A DNA stretch of 64,000 bases. Origin: VAYN01 sp963715475. GTDB lineage: Bacteria > Actinomycetota > Thermoleophilia > Solirubrobacterales > 70-9. Below, in pieces: positions 1 to 8,407 of the stretch. Position numbers and translations under genes: made by a program. The first letter of the stretch is position 1; every line of letters starts with the position of its first letter. The notes beneath the pieces were generated by a model, which saw nothing but the letters and a program-made list of their open reading frames with translations, ran no database searches and was not told where the DNA came from. The DNA lies in contig OY970241.1 in NCBI GenBank assembly GCA_963715475.1, positions 992,001 to 1,056,000 on the forward strand. Reading direction: 5' to 3'.

Positions 1-170
1 TGGAAGAGGTCTTCGGGGTCGACGTGACCGAGGTGCGCACCGCCAAGGTGCGCGCCAAGCCCAAGCGGCGCGGCCTGACCAAAGGCAGGAGCCGCGCCTG
101 GAAGAAGGCGATCGTCCAGCTCGCCCCGGGCGAGCGGATCGAGCTGTTCGAGGGCGCCGAGACCGCCTAA
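1..170 (+). CDS. rplW: 50S ribosomal protein L23, C-terminal part (start lies upstream of the window)
   Basis: The frame beginning at base 3 is open to the TAA at 168-170 and encodes 55 residues that end an L23-type protein. It includes the basic stretch KVRAKPKRRGLTKGRSR followed by WKKAIVQLAPGERIELFEG, matching the L23 loop and last beta strand. L23 sits at the exit of the ribosomal peptide tunnel. The next gene is rplB, the normal S10-operon order, which supports the call. The N-terminal part is outside the window. Confidence 0.9.
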   Translation, partial: EEVFGVDVTEVRTAKVRAKPKRRGLTKGRSRAWKKAIVQLAPGERIELFEGAETA

Positions 171-188
171 CAGGGAAGAGACCGACTT

Positions 189-1034
<846 letters not shown>

Positions 1035-1042
1035 TCTGAGCC

Positions 1043-1306
1043 ATGGGTAGATCGACGAAAAAGGGCCCGTGGGTCGAGGAGCGCCTGATGGGGCGGATCG
1101 CGGCCCTCAACGAGGCCAACAAAAAACAGATGGTCAAAACCTGGTCGCGGACCTCGACGGTCTTCCCGGAGATGGTCGGCCACACGATCGCCGTCCACGA
1201 CGGCAAGAAGCACGTCCCGGTCTTCATCTCGGAGTCGATGGTCGGCCACAAGCTCGGCGAGTTCGCGCCGACCCGCACGTTCCGCTCGCACGGCGGCAAG
1301 GACTGA
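1043..1306 (+). CDS. rpsS: 30S ribosomal protein S19
   Basis: 87 residues, standard length, starting MGRSTKKGPWVEERL, the typical S19 opening. S19 sits on the head of the small subunit with S13, near the A site. The family motifs TWSRTSTVFPEMVGHTIAVHDG and HKLGEFAPTRTFRSH can be followed along the protein. It sits between rplB and rplV as in most bacteria, and its stop lies 8 bases before the rplV GTG start. Confidence 0.98.
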   Translation: MGRSTKKGPWVEERLMGRIAALNEANKKQMVKTWSRTSTVFPEMVGHTIAVHDGKKHVPVFISESMVGHKLGEFAPTRTFRSHGGKD

Positions 1307-1314
1307 GGCTGACG

Positions 1315-1878
1315 GTGGCTGACGAGAAAAAAGACACCAAAGGCAAAAAAGCCGCGAAAAAACCGGCTGCGAAAAAACCCGCTGCCGAAAAAGACTCCAA
1401 AGCCAAAAAAGCTCCGGCGAAAAAAGCCGCGTCGAAAAAAGCCGCGAAAAAACCGGTCGCCGAAAAAGAGGCGAAAAAAGACTCGAAAGCCAAAAAAGAG
1501 CCGGCGAAGAAAGCCGCTCCGAAAGCTCCGGCGGCGCCGCCGGTCGTCAAGGCCAGCGCCCGCTACGTCCGGGTCGCCCCGCGCAAGGCGCGGCTGATCG
1601 CCGACCAGGTGCGCGGGATGCACATCGAAAGCGCCCGGGCGCTGCTGCAGTTCTCGCCCCGCGGCGCCGCCCACCCGATCCACAAGCTGATCGACTCCGC
1701 CGCGGCCAACGCGGAAAACAACCACGACCTGATCGGCGACGAGATGCGCGTCGCCTCGATCACCGTCGACGAGGGGCCGACGCTGCGCCGCTACCGCCCG
1801 CGGGCGATGGGCCGCGCCACCCCGATCAACAAGCGAACCAGCCACATCCGTGTGGCCCTGACCCCCGCCGAGGACTAG
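1315..1878 (+). CDS. rplV: 50S ribosomal protein L22 with a lysine/alanine-rich N-terminal extension
   Basis: 187 residues from the GTG at 1315, where L22 is normally about 110. The conserved fold starts near residue 77 (VVKASARYVRVAPRKARLIAD) and runs to TSHIRVALTP at the end. The first 76 residues are nearly all K, A, P, D and E in histone H1-like blocks such as KKAAKKPAAKKPAAEKDSKA. I chose the GTG because it is 8 bases after the rpsS stop and in frame with the tail; no better start lies before the core. Lysines in the tail are mostly AAA, whereas lysines elsewhere in the operon are often AAG. The tail's role is unknown. Confidence 0.93.
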   Translation: MADEKKDTKGKKAAKKPAAKKPAAEKDSKAKKAPAKKAASKKAAKKPVAEKEAKKDSKAKKEPAKKAAPKAPAAPPVVKASARYVRVAPRKARLIADQVRGMHIESARALLQFSPRGAAHPIHKLIDSAAANAENNHDLIGDEMRVASITVDEGPTLRRYRPRAMGRATPINKRTSHIRVALTPAED

Positions 1879-1888
1879 GAGAGGCCTG

Positions 1889-2738
<850 letters not shown>

Positions 2739-2740
<2 letters not shown>

Positions 2741-2902
2741 TGATGTCTCCTCCCAACGCAGCACGCCTCAGCCGGCTGCAAACCGGCGCTGGATCTTCGT
2801 CCTCGGGTTTGCCTTTGGCACCACCAAAGGCTGCACCCTGCGTCCTCGCCCAGCTTGGTTTTCGCTCGGCTGAGTCGCGCTGCGCCGGAAGGAGACATCA
2901 CT
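2739..2902 (+). repeat. Structured intergenic element, copy A (rpsC-rplP gap)
   Basis: The gap to rplP is one large nested inverted repeat. The outer arms AGTGATGTCTCCT (2739-2751) and AGGAGACATCACT (2890-2902) are perfectly complementary; the right arm contains the rplP ribosome binding site. Inside are CTCAGCCG/CGGCTGAG (2767-2774 and 2867-2874), GCTGG/CCAGC (2788-2792 and 2850-2854) and GCCTTTGG/CCAAAGGC (2811-2818 and 2824-2831). Between the helices lie the shared blocks TGCAAACCGGCGC (2777), GTCCTCGG (2799), CCCTGCGTCC (2836) and CTTGGTTTTCGC (2854). Other copies lie at 6380, 51461, 54789 and 62747. Confidence 0.8.
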
Positions 2903-2903
2903 C

Positions 2904-3323
2904 ATGCTGATGCCGAAACGGGTCAAGCACCGCAAACAGTTCCGCGGCCGCATGCGCGGCAACACCAAGGGCGGCAGCAGCGTCGCCTTCGGCGAGTACG
3001 GGATCAAGGCGCTGGAGCGCGGCTGGATCACCAACCGCCAGATCGAGGCCGCCCGTATCGCGATGACCCGCAAGATCAAACGCGGCGGCAAGGTCTGGAT
3101 CAACGTCTTCCCCGACAAGCCGTACACGAAGAAGCCGGCCGAGACCCGGATGGGGTCCGGCAAGGGCAATCCCGAGGGCTGGGTCGCCGTGGTCAAGCCC
3201 GGCAAGGTGATGTTCGAGCTGGCCGGGGTGCCGGAGGAGCTGGCGCGCGAAGCGCTGCGCCTGGCCGGCCACAAGCTCCCGGTGAAAACGAAATTCGTGA
3301 TGCGCGAGGGGGCCGGCGAGTGA
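2904..3323 (+). CDS. rplP: 50S ribosomal protein L16
   Basis: 139 residues, normal length, opening MLMPKRVKHRKQFRGRM, a standard L16 start, with the family motifs MTRKIKRGGKVWINVFPDKP and RMGSGKGNPEGWVAVVKPG. L16 organises the A-site tRNA region of the large subunit. The site AGGAG ends about 10 bases before the ATG but lies in the right arm of a 13-bp inverted repeat. If the hairpin forms, translation start would be occluded. The TGA overlaps the rpmC ATG by one base. Confidence 0.98.
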   Translation: MLMPKRVKHRKQFRGRMRGNTKGGSSVAFGEYGIKALERGWITNRQIEAARIAMTRKIKRGGKVWINVFPDKPYTKKPAETRMGSGKGNPEGWVAVVKPGKVMFELAGVPEELAREALRLAGHKLPVKTKFVMREGAGE

Positions 3324-3538
3324 TGAAGGCCGCGGAGGTGCACAATCTCAAAGACGACGAGCTGGTGGCGAAACTGATCGACGCCAAGCAGGAGGCCTTC
3401 AACCTCCGCTTCCGGCACGCCACCGGCGAGCTCGAGAACACCGCCCGCCTCGGCGCCGCCAAGAAGGACATCGCAAGGCTGCTGACCGTGGCGAAGGCGC
3501 GGGGCATCGACGTTGAGAAAGAGACGCGACGGATATGA
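3323..3538 (+). CDS. rpmC: 50S ribosomal protein L29
   Basis: 71 residues starting MKAAEVHNLKDDELVAKL, with the L29 signature EAFNLRFRHATGELENTARL and a two-helix hairpin layout. L29 lies near the tunnel exit beside L23. The start is the ATG that overlaps the rplP stop (TGATG); a GTG one codon upstream is also possible. Its own stop overlaps the rpsQ start as ATGA, so L16-L29-S17 are probably translationally coupled. Confidence 0.96.
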   Translation: MKAAEVHNLKDDELVAKLIDAKQEAFNLRFRHATGELENTARLGAAKKDIARLLTVAKARGIDVEKETRRI

Positions 3539-4269
3539 GCGACGACGAGACGAAAAAAGACGAGACGACTGAGGAGACTCCGGTGCAGGACGAGGACGCT
3601 TCGGCGGCGGGTCCTGTCGAGGGGTCGGACTCTTCGTCCTCGCAAGCTGCGGGCGAAGAGCCCGACCCCACGCCACCCGCCGAAGAGGCGCCGGTGGCCG
3701 ACGCCGATGACTCCGGCGCTGCTGATGATTCGTCTGACGACGCTCCCGCTGCGGAAGCTGAGGAGGCTCCGGCGGAGGAGGCAGCTGAGGCTGCTTCGGA
3801 GGCTTCGGAGCCGAATCCTGAGGACGACCTTCCTTGGAAGGAGCGGCGCAGGCTGGCTAAATCGCGGAAGCCGCGGAAGGCTCGCGCGTCCAGCCCCGAG
3901 GAGCGGAAGGCCGAACGGGTTGCCGAGCGCAAGCGCAAGTCGGAGCTGCGGCGCAAGCAGCGGGCTGCGGCGAAGGCCGCGCACACGGCCGGGACGGGGA
4001 CGCCGCCGGTCGAGCACGACGCCAACGCGGCCAAGGTGCGCCAGGGCATCGTCGTCTCCAGCAAGGGCGACAAGTCGATCACCGTCCGCATCGACATCGC
4101 CCGCCGCCACCGCACCTACGAGAAGATCGTCCGCAGCTCGACCAAGCTGCACGCCCACGACGAGCGCAACGAGGCCGGCGAGGGCGACGTCGTCCGCGTG
4201 GTCGAGACCCGGCCGCTCTCCAAGACCAAGCGCTGGCGCCTGGTCGACGTGGTGGAGAAGGCGAGGTAG
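3535..4269 (+). CDS. rpsQ: 30S ribosomal protein S17 with a very long acidic/basic N-terminal extension
   Basis: 244 residues; a normal S17 is about 85. The S17 OB-fold starts near residue 167 (RQGIVVSSKGDKSITV) and ends RWRLVDVVEKAR. The first 99 residues are strongly acidic (runs of E, D, S, A and P); residues about 102-148 are strongly basic (KERRRLAKSRKPRKAR, RKRKSELRRKQR). The ATG overlaps the rpmC stop and the frame stays open, so the extension appears to be translated. Bases 3607-3656 are repeated in the acidic tail of rpsE. Starts inside the frame cannot be excluded. Confidence 0.93.
   Translation: MSDDETKKDETTEETPVQDEDASAAGPVEGSDSSSSQAAGEEPDPTPPAEEAPVADADDSGAADDSSDDAPAAEAEEAPAEEAAEAASEASEPNPEDDLPWKERRRLAKSRKPRKARASSPEERKAERVAERKRKSELRRKQRAAAKAAHTAGTGTPPVEHDANAAKVRQGIVVSSKGDKSITVRIDIARRHRTYEKIVRSSTKLHAHDERNEAGEGDVVRVVETRPLSKTKRWRLVDVVEKAR
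3607..3656 (+). repeat. In-frame coding repeat shared by rpsQ and rpsE, copy 1
   Basis: GCGGGTCCTGTCG (3607-3619) and a 30-base block (3627-3656, starting GGACTCTTCGTCCTCG) recur exactly in rpsE at 8028-8040 and 8048-8077. Both copies are read in the same frame and give GPV then DSSSSQAAGE inside acidic tails of unrelated ribosomal proteins. Part of the block is self-complementary. Identity at DNA level, including synonymous positions, argues for duplication or insertion rather than protein convergence. Confidence 0.8.
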
Positions 4270-4275
4270 GGCGGG

Positions 4276-4647
4276 ATGATCCAGCAGGAGTCCAGGCTCA
4301 AGGTCGCCGACAACTCGGGCGCGCGCGAGATCCTCTGCATCCGCGTCAAGGGCGGCTCCCACCGCCGCTACGCCAGCGTCGGCGACGTCATCACTGCGAC
4401 GGTCAAATCGGCCAGCCCGCAGGGCGGCGTCCGCAAGGGCGAGGTCGTGCAGGCGGTCGTCGTCCGCACCCGCAAGCCGCTGAGCCGGCCGGACGGCACC
4501 TACATCTCCTTCGACGAGAACGCCGCGGTGCTGATCGACCCGGCCAGCAACAACCCGCGCGGGACCCGCATCTTCGGCCCCGTCGCCCGCGAACTGCGCG
4601 ACCGCAACTTCATGAAAATCATCTCGCTGGCGCCGGAGGTCCTCTGA
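4276..4647 (+). CDS. rplN: 50S ribosomal protein L14
   Basis: 123 residues, standard length, starting MIQQESRLKVADNSGAREI, the hallmark L14 opening. The motifs VKGGSHRRYASVGDVITATVK and the C-terminal GTRIFGPVARELRDRNFMKI are intact. L14 forms part of the inter-subunit bridge and binds translation factors. The stop overlaps the rplX start by one base (TGATG). Confidence 0.98.
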   Translation: MIQQESRLKVADNSGAREILCIRVKGGSHRRYASVGDVITATVKSASPQGGVRKGEVVQAVVVRTRKPLSRPDGTYISFDENAAVLIDPASNNPRGTRIFGPVARELRDRNFMKIISLAPEVL

Positions 4648-4985
4648 TGGCGAAGAGGATGCGCATCCGCACCGACGACCAGGTCGTCCTGATCAGCGGC
4701 AAGGACGCCGGCAAGAGCGGCCGCGTCGTCCGCACCGACCCGAAACGGCGCCGCGTCTACGTCGAGGGGCTGAACATGGTCAAGCGAGCCGAACGAGCCC
4801 GCTCCGAAGCGGACCTGAAAAACGCCCAGGCCGGGGGCATCATCGAAAAGGAGGGTCCGATCGACGTCTCCAACGTGATGCTGCTTGACCCCAAAGACAA
4901 CAAACCGACCCGCGTCGGCGTCCGCGCCGACAAGGGCGGCAAGCGCGTCCGCTACGCGAAGCGGACGGGGAACGAGATCGGCTGA
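4647..4985 (+). CDS. rplX: 50S ribosomal protein L24
   Basis: 112 residues with the KOW motif near the N terminus (QVVLISGKDAGKSGRVVRTDPKRRRVYVEG) and the family's PIDVSNVMLLDPKDNKPTRVG block. L24 is an assembly initiator of the large subunit. It overlaps the stop of rplN and the start of rplE, each by one base, so it is the middle of a tightly coupled L14-L24-L5 set. Confidence 0.97.
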   Translation: MAKRMRIRTDDQVVLISGKDAGKSGRVVRTDPKRRRVYVEGLNMVKRAERARSEADLKNAQAGGIIEKEGPIDVSNVMLLDPKDNKPTRVGVRADKGGKRVRYAKRTGNEIG

Positions 4986-5791
4986 TGGAGGCGACCGTGG
5001 CACCGACTTCACAGGCCGCGCCGCCGCCGCGCCTGCGCGACCGCTACGAGCAGGAGATCCTGCCGGCGCTGACCGAGCGCTTCGGCTACTCGACTCCGAT
5101 GGAGGCCCCGCGCCTGGAGAAGATCACCCTCAACATGGGCCTCGGGACCGAGAAACAGGACAAACGCTCCTTCGAAGCCGCCCAGCAGCAGCTGGCGACG
5201 ATCGCCGGCCAGCACCCGAACGTGCGCCGCGCCCGCAAGTCGGTGGCCTCCTTCAAGCTGCGGGAGGGGATGCCGGTCGGCGTCTCGGTGACGCTGCGCC
5301 GCGCCCGCATGTGGGAGTTCCTCGACCGCCTGGTCTCGATCGCGGTGCCGCGGATCCGCGACTTCCGCGGCCTCAACCCGCGCTCCTTCGACGGCCGCGG
5401 CAACTACTCGATGGGCGTCAAAGAGCAGCTGATCTTCCCCGAAATCGACTACGACTCGATCGACGTCGTGCGGGGTCTGGACGTGACGATCACGACTTCC
5501 GCTAAAACTGACCTCGAGGCTTTCGAGCTTCTGCTCGGGCTGGGGATGCCGTTCGCCCAGGAGGGCCGCCCCGGACAGGCCGAGCGCGAAGCGAAAGAAA
5601 AGGAAGCCGAAGAGGAGCAGCTCAAAGAGGAAGCCCGCCAGAAGGCCGAGGTCGAGCAGGCGGCACTCGAGCAGCTCAAAGAGGAGAACCCCGATGCCTA
5701 CGCCAAGCCGGAAGGCGAGGACGAGGGCGCCGCCGAGAGCGGAGACGAAGAGGCCGCGGAGACGGCCGAGGAGAGTTCAGACAATGGCTAA
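4985..5791 (+). CDS. rplE: 50S ribosomal protein L5 with an acidic, coiled-coil-like C-terminal tail
   Basis: 268 residues; L5 is normally about 180. The core runs from RLRDRYEQEILPAL through PRLEKITLNMGLG to the SMGVKEQLIFPEI and GLDVTITTSAKTDLEAFELL segments, ending near residue 188. The last 80 residues are rich in E, A, K and Q with heptad-like spacing, then purely acidic to the stop. L5 contacts 5S rRNA and the P-site tRNA. The tail is read through the start of rpsN: the two genes overlap by 8 bases. Confidence 0.95.
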   Translation: MEATVAPTSQAAPPPRLRDRYEQEILPALTERFGYSTPMEAPRLEKITLNMGLGTEKQDKRSFEAAQQQLATIAGQHPNVRRARKSVASFKLREGMPVGVSVTLRRARMWEFLDRLVSIAVPRIRDFRGLNPRSFDGRGNYSMGVKEQLIFPEIDYDSIDVVRGLDVTITTSAKTDLEAFELLLGLGMPFAQEGRPGQAEREAKEKEAEEEQLKEEARQKAEVEQAALEQLKEENPDAYAKPEGEDEGAAESGDEEAAETAEESSDNG

Positions 5792-5969
5792 GACTTCGAT
5801 GAAGGTGAAGCAGGCGCGTGACCCGAAGTTCAAGTCGCGCAGCTACAACCGCTGCCGCCGCTGCGGCCGCCCGCGCGCCTACTACCGCAAATTCGGCCTC
5901 TGCCGGATCTGTCTGCGCGACGCCGCCCACGAGGGCTACATCCCCGGCATGACGAAGTCGAGCTGGTAG
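5784..5969 (+). CDS. rpsN: 30S ribosomal protein S14, zinc-binding type
   Basis: 61 residues from the ATG at 5784 (MAKTSMKVKQARDPKF). Two CxxC pairs, C24/C27 and C40/C43, form the zinc knuckle of the short C+ S14 (also called RpsZ). The C-terminal GYIPGMTKSSW is typical. S14 lies in the head of the small subunit. I chose this ATG because the upstream in-frame sequence is just the L5 tail read in another frame. Between rplE and rpsH this is the expected spc-operon position. Confidence 0.96.
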   Translation: MAKTSMKVKQARDPKFKSRSYNRCRRCGRPRAYYRKFGLCRICLRDAAHEGYIPGMTKSSW

Positions 5970-5979
5970 GCGAGGAAGC

Positions 5980-6375
5980 ATGCACACCGATCCGATCGCC
6001 GATTACCTGACCAGGATCCGCAACGCGATCCGCGCCGGCCACGACGAGGTGGAGATCCCCCTCAACGGCCTCAAGCTGGAGATGTCGCGGATCCTCAAGG
6101 AGCAGGGCTACATCAAGGACTTCAGCCGCAGGCCGGCCGCCGTCGGCGAGGCGATCGCCGTCGAGCTCAAGTACACCGAGGACCGCCAGCCGGTGATCTT
6201 CGGGATCGAAAGGGTCTCCCGCCCCGGCCGCCGCCGCTACGTCGACCACGAGAGCATCCCTCGCGTGCAGGGCGGGACCGGCACCGCGATCGTCAGCACC
6301 TCCGCCGGCGTGATGACCGGCCACGAAGCCCGCGCCAAAGGAGTCGGCGGCGAGGTAGTCGCCTACGTCTGGTGA
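5980..6375 (+). CDS. rpsH: 30S ribosomal protein S8
   Basis: 131 residues, standard length, starting MHTDPIADYLTRIRNAI, with the C-terminal GIERVSRPGRRRYV and TSAGVMTGHEARAKGVGGEVVAYVW signature. S8 binds helix 21 of 16S rRNA and in many bacteria represses the spc operon by binding its mRNA. The gap to rplF is unusually long and holds a structured element. Confidence 0.98.
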   Translation: MHTDPIADYLTRIRNAIRAGHDEVEIPLNGLKLEMSRILKEQGYIKDFSRRPAAVGEAIAVELKYTEDRQPVIFGIERVSRPGRRRYVDHESIPRVQGGTGTAIVSTSAGVMTGHEARAKGVGGEVVAYVW

Positions 6376-6379
6376 GCAA

Positions 6380-6542
6380 CATGCCTGCCCTCCCGACCAA
6401 GCACACCTGGATGACGCGCCTGGCGCGTCGCGTCTCTGCGTCCTCGGGCTCGCCTTTGGCGCCACCAAAGGCTTCGCCCTGCGTCCTTGATCTGCTCGGC
6501 CAGTCGCGCCCCCAGGCGCACTCGGCCGGAAGGGCAGGCATG
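6380..6542 (+). repeat. Structured intergenic element, copy B (rpsH-rplF gap)
   Basis: The gap has the same plan as the one before rplP. The outer arms CATGCCTGCCCT (6380-6391) and AGGGCAGGCATG (6531-6542) are perfectly complementary; the right arm ends two bases before the rplF ATG. Inner helices are GCGCCTGG/CCAGGCGC (6416-6423 and 6512-6519) and GCCTTTGG/CCAAAGGC (6452-6459 and 6465-6472). The blocks GTCCTCGG and CCCTGCGTCC flank the inner hairpin; about 50 bases here are near-identical to copy A. The outer blocks TGCAAACCGG and TTGGTTTTCGC are not recognisable, so this is a diverged or shortened copy. Confidence 0.75.
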
Positions 6543-6544
6543 CG

Positions 6545-7078
6545 ATGAGCCGAATCGGAAGAAAGCCCGTCCCCGTGCCCGACGCCGTCTCGGTCGAGAT
6601 CGGCAGCGGCGGCATCGCCGTCAAGGGGCCGAAGGGCGAGCTGCGCCAGAGCCTCTCGGCGGAGATGACCGTGAAGCAGGAGGACGGCACCGTCACCGTA
6701 GCCCGCCCGACCGACCGCGGCGAGCACCGCGCCCTCCACGGGCTGACGCGGAGCCTGATCGCGAACATGGTCGAGGGCGTCACCGACGGCTTCGAGAAGC
6801 GCCTCGAGATCCAGGGCGTCGGCTACCGCGCGGCGCTGAAAGGCAAGAAACTCGAGCTGGCGCTCGGCTTCTCGCACCCGGTTGCGATCGACGCCCCCGA
6901 GGGGATCGAGTTCGAGGTTCCGCAGCCGACCGAGATCGTCATCAGGGGCATCGACAAGCAGCTCGTCGGCCAGGTCGCCGCGGACATCCGCAAGCGCCGG
7001 CCGCCCGAGCCCTACAAGGGCAAGGGCATCCGCTACAAGGACGAGCAGGTTCTGCGCAAGGTGGGCAAGCGCGCATGA
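6545..7078 (+). CDS. rplF: 50S ribosomal protein L6
   Basis: 177 residues, standard length, starting MSRIGRKPVPVPDAV. The second-half signature PEPYKGKGIRYKDEQVLRKVGK is intact and both L6 repeats can be followed. L6 lies near the factor-binding site of the large subunit. The only ribosome-binding-like sequence, AGGGCAGG, sits in the right arm of the preceding 12-bp inverted repeat. The stop overlaps the rplR start as ATGA. Confidence 0.98.
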   Translation: MSRIGRKPVPVPDAVSVEIGSGGIAVKGPKGELRQSLSAEMTVKQEDGTVTVARPTDRGEHRALHGLTRSLIANMVEGVTDGFEKRLEIQGVGYRAALKGKKLELALGFSHPVAIDAPEGIEFEVPQPTEIVIRGIDKQLVGQVAADIRKRRPPEPYKGKGIRYKDEQVLRKVGKRA

Positions 7079-7428
7079 CGGTCCTGACGAAGCGCCAGAG
7101 CCGGCTCAAACGCCGCCGCCGGGTGCGGGCCCGGATCAAGGGCACGGCCGAGCGGCCGCGCCTCTCCGTCTACCGCTCCAACCGCGGGGTCTTCGCCCAG
7201 CTGATCGACGACGTCAGGGGCCACACCGTGGCCGCGGTCAACTGGATCGAGCCGGAGCTGCGCGAGCTCAGCGCCACCGAGCAGGCGCGGAAGGCCGGCG
7301 AACTGCTGGCCGATCGGGCCAAGGGCGCCGGCGTCGAGACCTGCGTCTTCGACCGCGGCGGCTACCGCTACCACGGCCGCGTCAAGGCGCTCGCCGAGGG
7401 CGCGCGAGAGGGGGGCCTGGCCTTCTAG
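7075..7428 (+). CDS. rplR: 50S ribosomal protein L18
   Basis: 117 residues from the ATG overlapping the rplF stop (ATGA). It opens MTVLTKRQSRLKRRRRVRARIKG and carries the L18 motifs RPRLSVYRSNRGVFAQLIDD and FDRGGYRYHGRVKALAEGAREGGL. L18 delivers 5S rRNA to the large subunit together with L5, also encoded here. A longer upstream reading frame exists but is only the rplF region in another frame. Confidence 0.97.
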   Translation: MTVLTKRQSRLKRRRRVRARIKGTAERPRLSVYRSNRGVFAQLIDDVRGHTVAAVNWIEPELRELSATEQARKAGELLADRAKGAGVETCVFDRGGYRYHGRVKALAEGAREGGLAF

Positions 7429-7460
7429 GGCCGTAGTTTCGCTACGGTGGGCCGCTGCTT

Positions 7461-8231
7461 ATGAAGGGCATGAACACGAAGAACGTCGAAACGGTCAGCC
7501 CCCGCGGGCTCGACCTGCAGGAGCGGGTGATCGAGATCAACCGCGTCGCCAAGGTGGTCAAGGGCGGCCGCCGCTTCTCCTTCACCGCGCTGGTCGCCGT
7601 CGGCGACGAAGAGGGCGTGGTCGGGATCGGCTACGGCAAGGCGCGCGAGGTGCCGCTGGCGATCCAGAAGGGCGTCGAGGACGCCCGCAAGAACCTGATC
7701 CGGGTGCCCAAATACGGGAACACGATCACCCACCGCATCATCGGCCGCTTCGGCGCCGGCCACGTCGTCCTGCGCCCGGCCAGCCCCGGTACCGGCGTCA
7801 TCGCCGGCGGCGGCGTCCGCGCCGTGCTCGAGCTGGGCGGGGTGCGCGACGTGCTGACCAAGAGCATCGGCACGCAGAACCCGATCAACCTGGTCAAGGC
7901 GACGATGGACGGCCTGGTTCGCCTGCGGCGGCCGGAGGAGGTTGCCGAGCTGCGGGGGTTGACGATCACGCAGGTGCTGGGGATTGACGGCAACGGCAAC
8001 GGCAACGGCAACGGGAGCGCGGTGGCCGCGGGTCCTGTCGCCGACGAGGACTCTTCGTCCTCGCAAGCTGCGGGCGAGGACACCTCATCGGCGCCACCCG
8101 CGGCAGAGGCCGCTGCGGCTGACGCTGAGGCGCCGTCGGCGACGGCGGTCGAAGAGAAAGCTGCTGAGGGTGCGGAGGCCGAGAAACCGGCTGACGAGGT
8201 CGTCGAGGGGAAAGCCGGTGAGGCGTCGTGA
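7461..8231 (+). CDS. rpsE: 30S ribosomal protein S5 with an acidic C-terminal tail
   Basis: 256 residues; the S5 core ends near residue 175 (ELRGLTITQVLGI). The double-stranded RNA-binding part (ERVIEINRVAKVVKGGRRFSFTALV) and the second domain (GTGVIAGGGVRAVLELGGVRDVLTKSIG) are complete. From residue 177 comes a (Gly-Asn) run and then about 70 residues rich in A, E and S, including the block repeated from rpsQ. S5 helps decoding accuracy and mRNA unwinding. A second ATG three codons in is an alternative start. The stop overlaps the rpmD GTG. Confidence 0.95.
   Translation: MKGMNTKNVETVSPRGLDLQERVIEINRVAKVVKGGRRFSFTALVAVGDEEGVVGIGYGKAREVPLAIQKGVEDARKNLIRVPKYGNTITHRIIGRFGAGHVVLRPASPGTGVIAGGGVRAVLELGGVRDVLTKSIGTQNPINLVKATMDGLVRLRRPEEVAELRGLTITQVLGIDGNGNGNGNGSAVAAGPVADEDSSSSQAAGEDTSSAPPAAEAAAADAEAPSATAVEEKAAEGAEAEKPADEVVEGKAGEAS
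7989..8012 (+). repeat. Hexanucleotide tandem repeat (GGCAAC)x4 within rpsE
   Basis: Four perfect tandem GGCAAC units, read in frame as Gly-Asn-Gly-Asn, join the S5 core to its acidic tail. A six-base unit can expand or shrink without breaking the frame, so linker length could vary between strains. Confidence 0.85.
8028..8077 (+). repeat. In-frame coding repeat shared by rpsQ and rpsE, copy 2
   Basis: Second copy of the coding repeat: GCGGGTCCTGTCG at 8028-8040 and the 30-base block at 8048-8077, identical to 3607-3619 and 3627-3656. The spacing between the two parts is similar (7 bases in each case), and the following protein sequence (PPAAEAA here, PPAEEAP in rpsQ) also resembles it, so the duplicated unit may be about 85 bases. 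Confidence 0.8.
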
Positions 8232-8407
8232 GCACGGTGAAGATCTCGCAGGTGCGCTCGGCCAACGGGACCAATCCCAACCAGAAAGCCACCCTGAAGG
8301 CGCTGAAGCTGGGCCGGATCGGCCGCTCGGTGGAGCTCAAGGACTCCGAGCAGCTGCAGGGGCAGCTGCGCGTCGTCTCGCACCTGGTGGAGGTCGACGG
8401 TGGCTGA
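8228..8407 (+). CDS. rpmD: 50S ribosomal protein L30
   Basis: 59 residues from a GTG that overlaps the rpsE stop (GTGA). The sequence VKISQVRSANGTNPNQKATLKALKLGRIG is the L30 signature and the protein ends VVSHLVEVDGG. L30 is a small protein on the back of the large subunit. Position between rpsE and rplO is the standard one. The stop overlaps the rplO start by 8 bases. Confidence 0.95.
   Translation: MSTVKISQVRSANGTNPNQKATLKALKLGRIGRSVELKDSEQLQGQLRVVSHLVEVDGG

Noticed and set aside
3627..3656. CRISPR-like or tandem repeat array
   Set aside because: Only two dispersed copies, both in coding frames of ribosomal genes. No array with regular spacers exists in the window.
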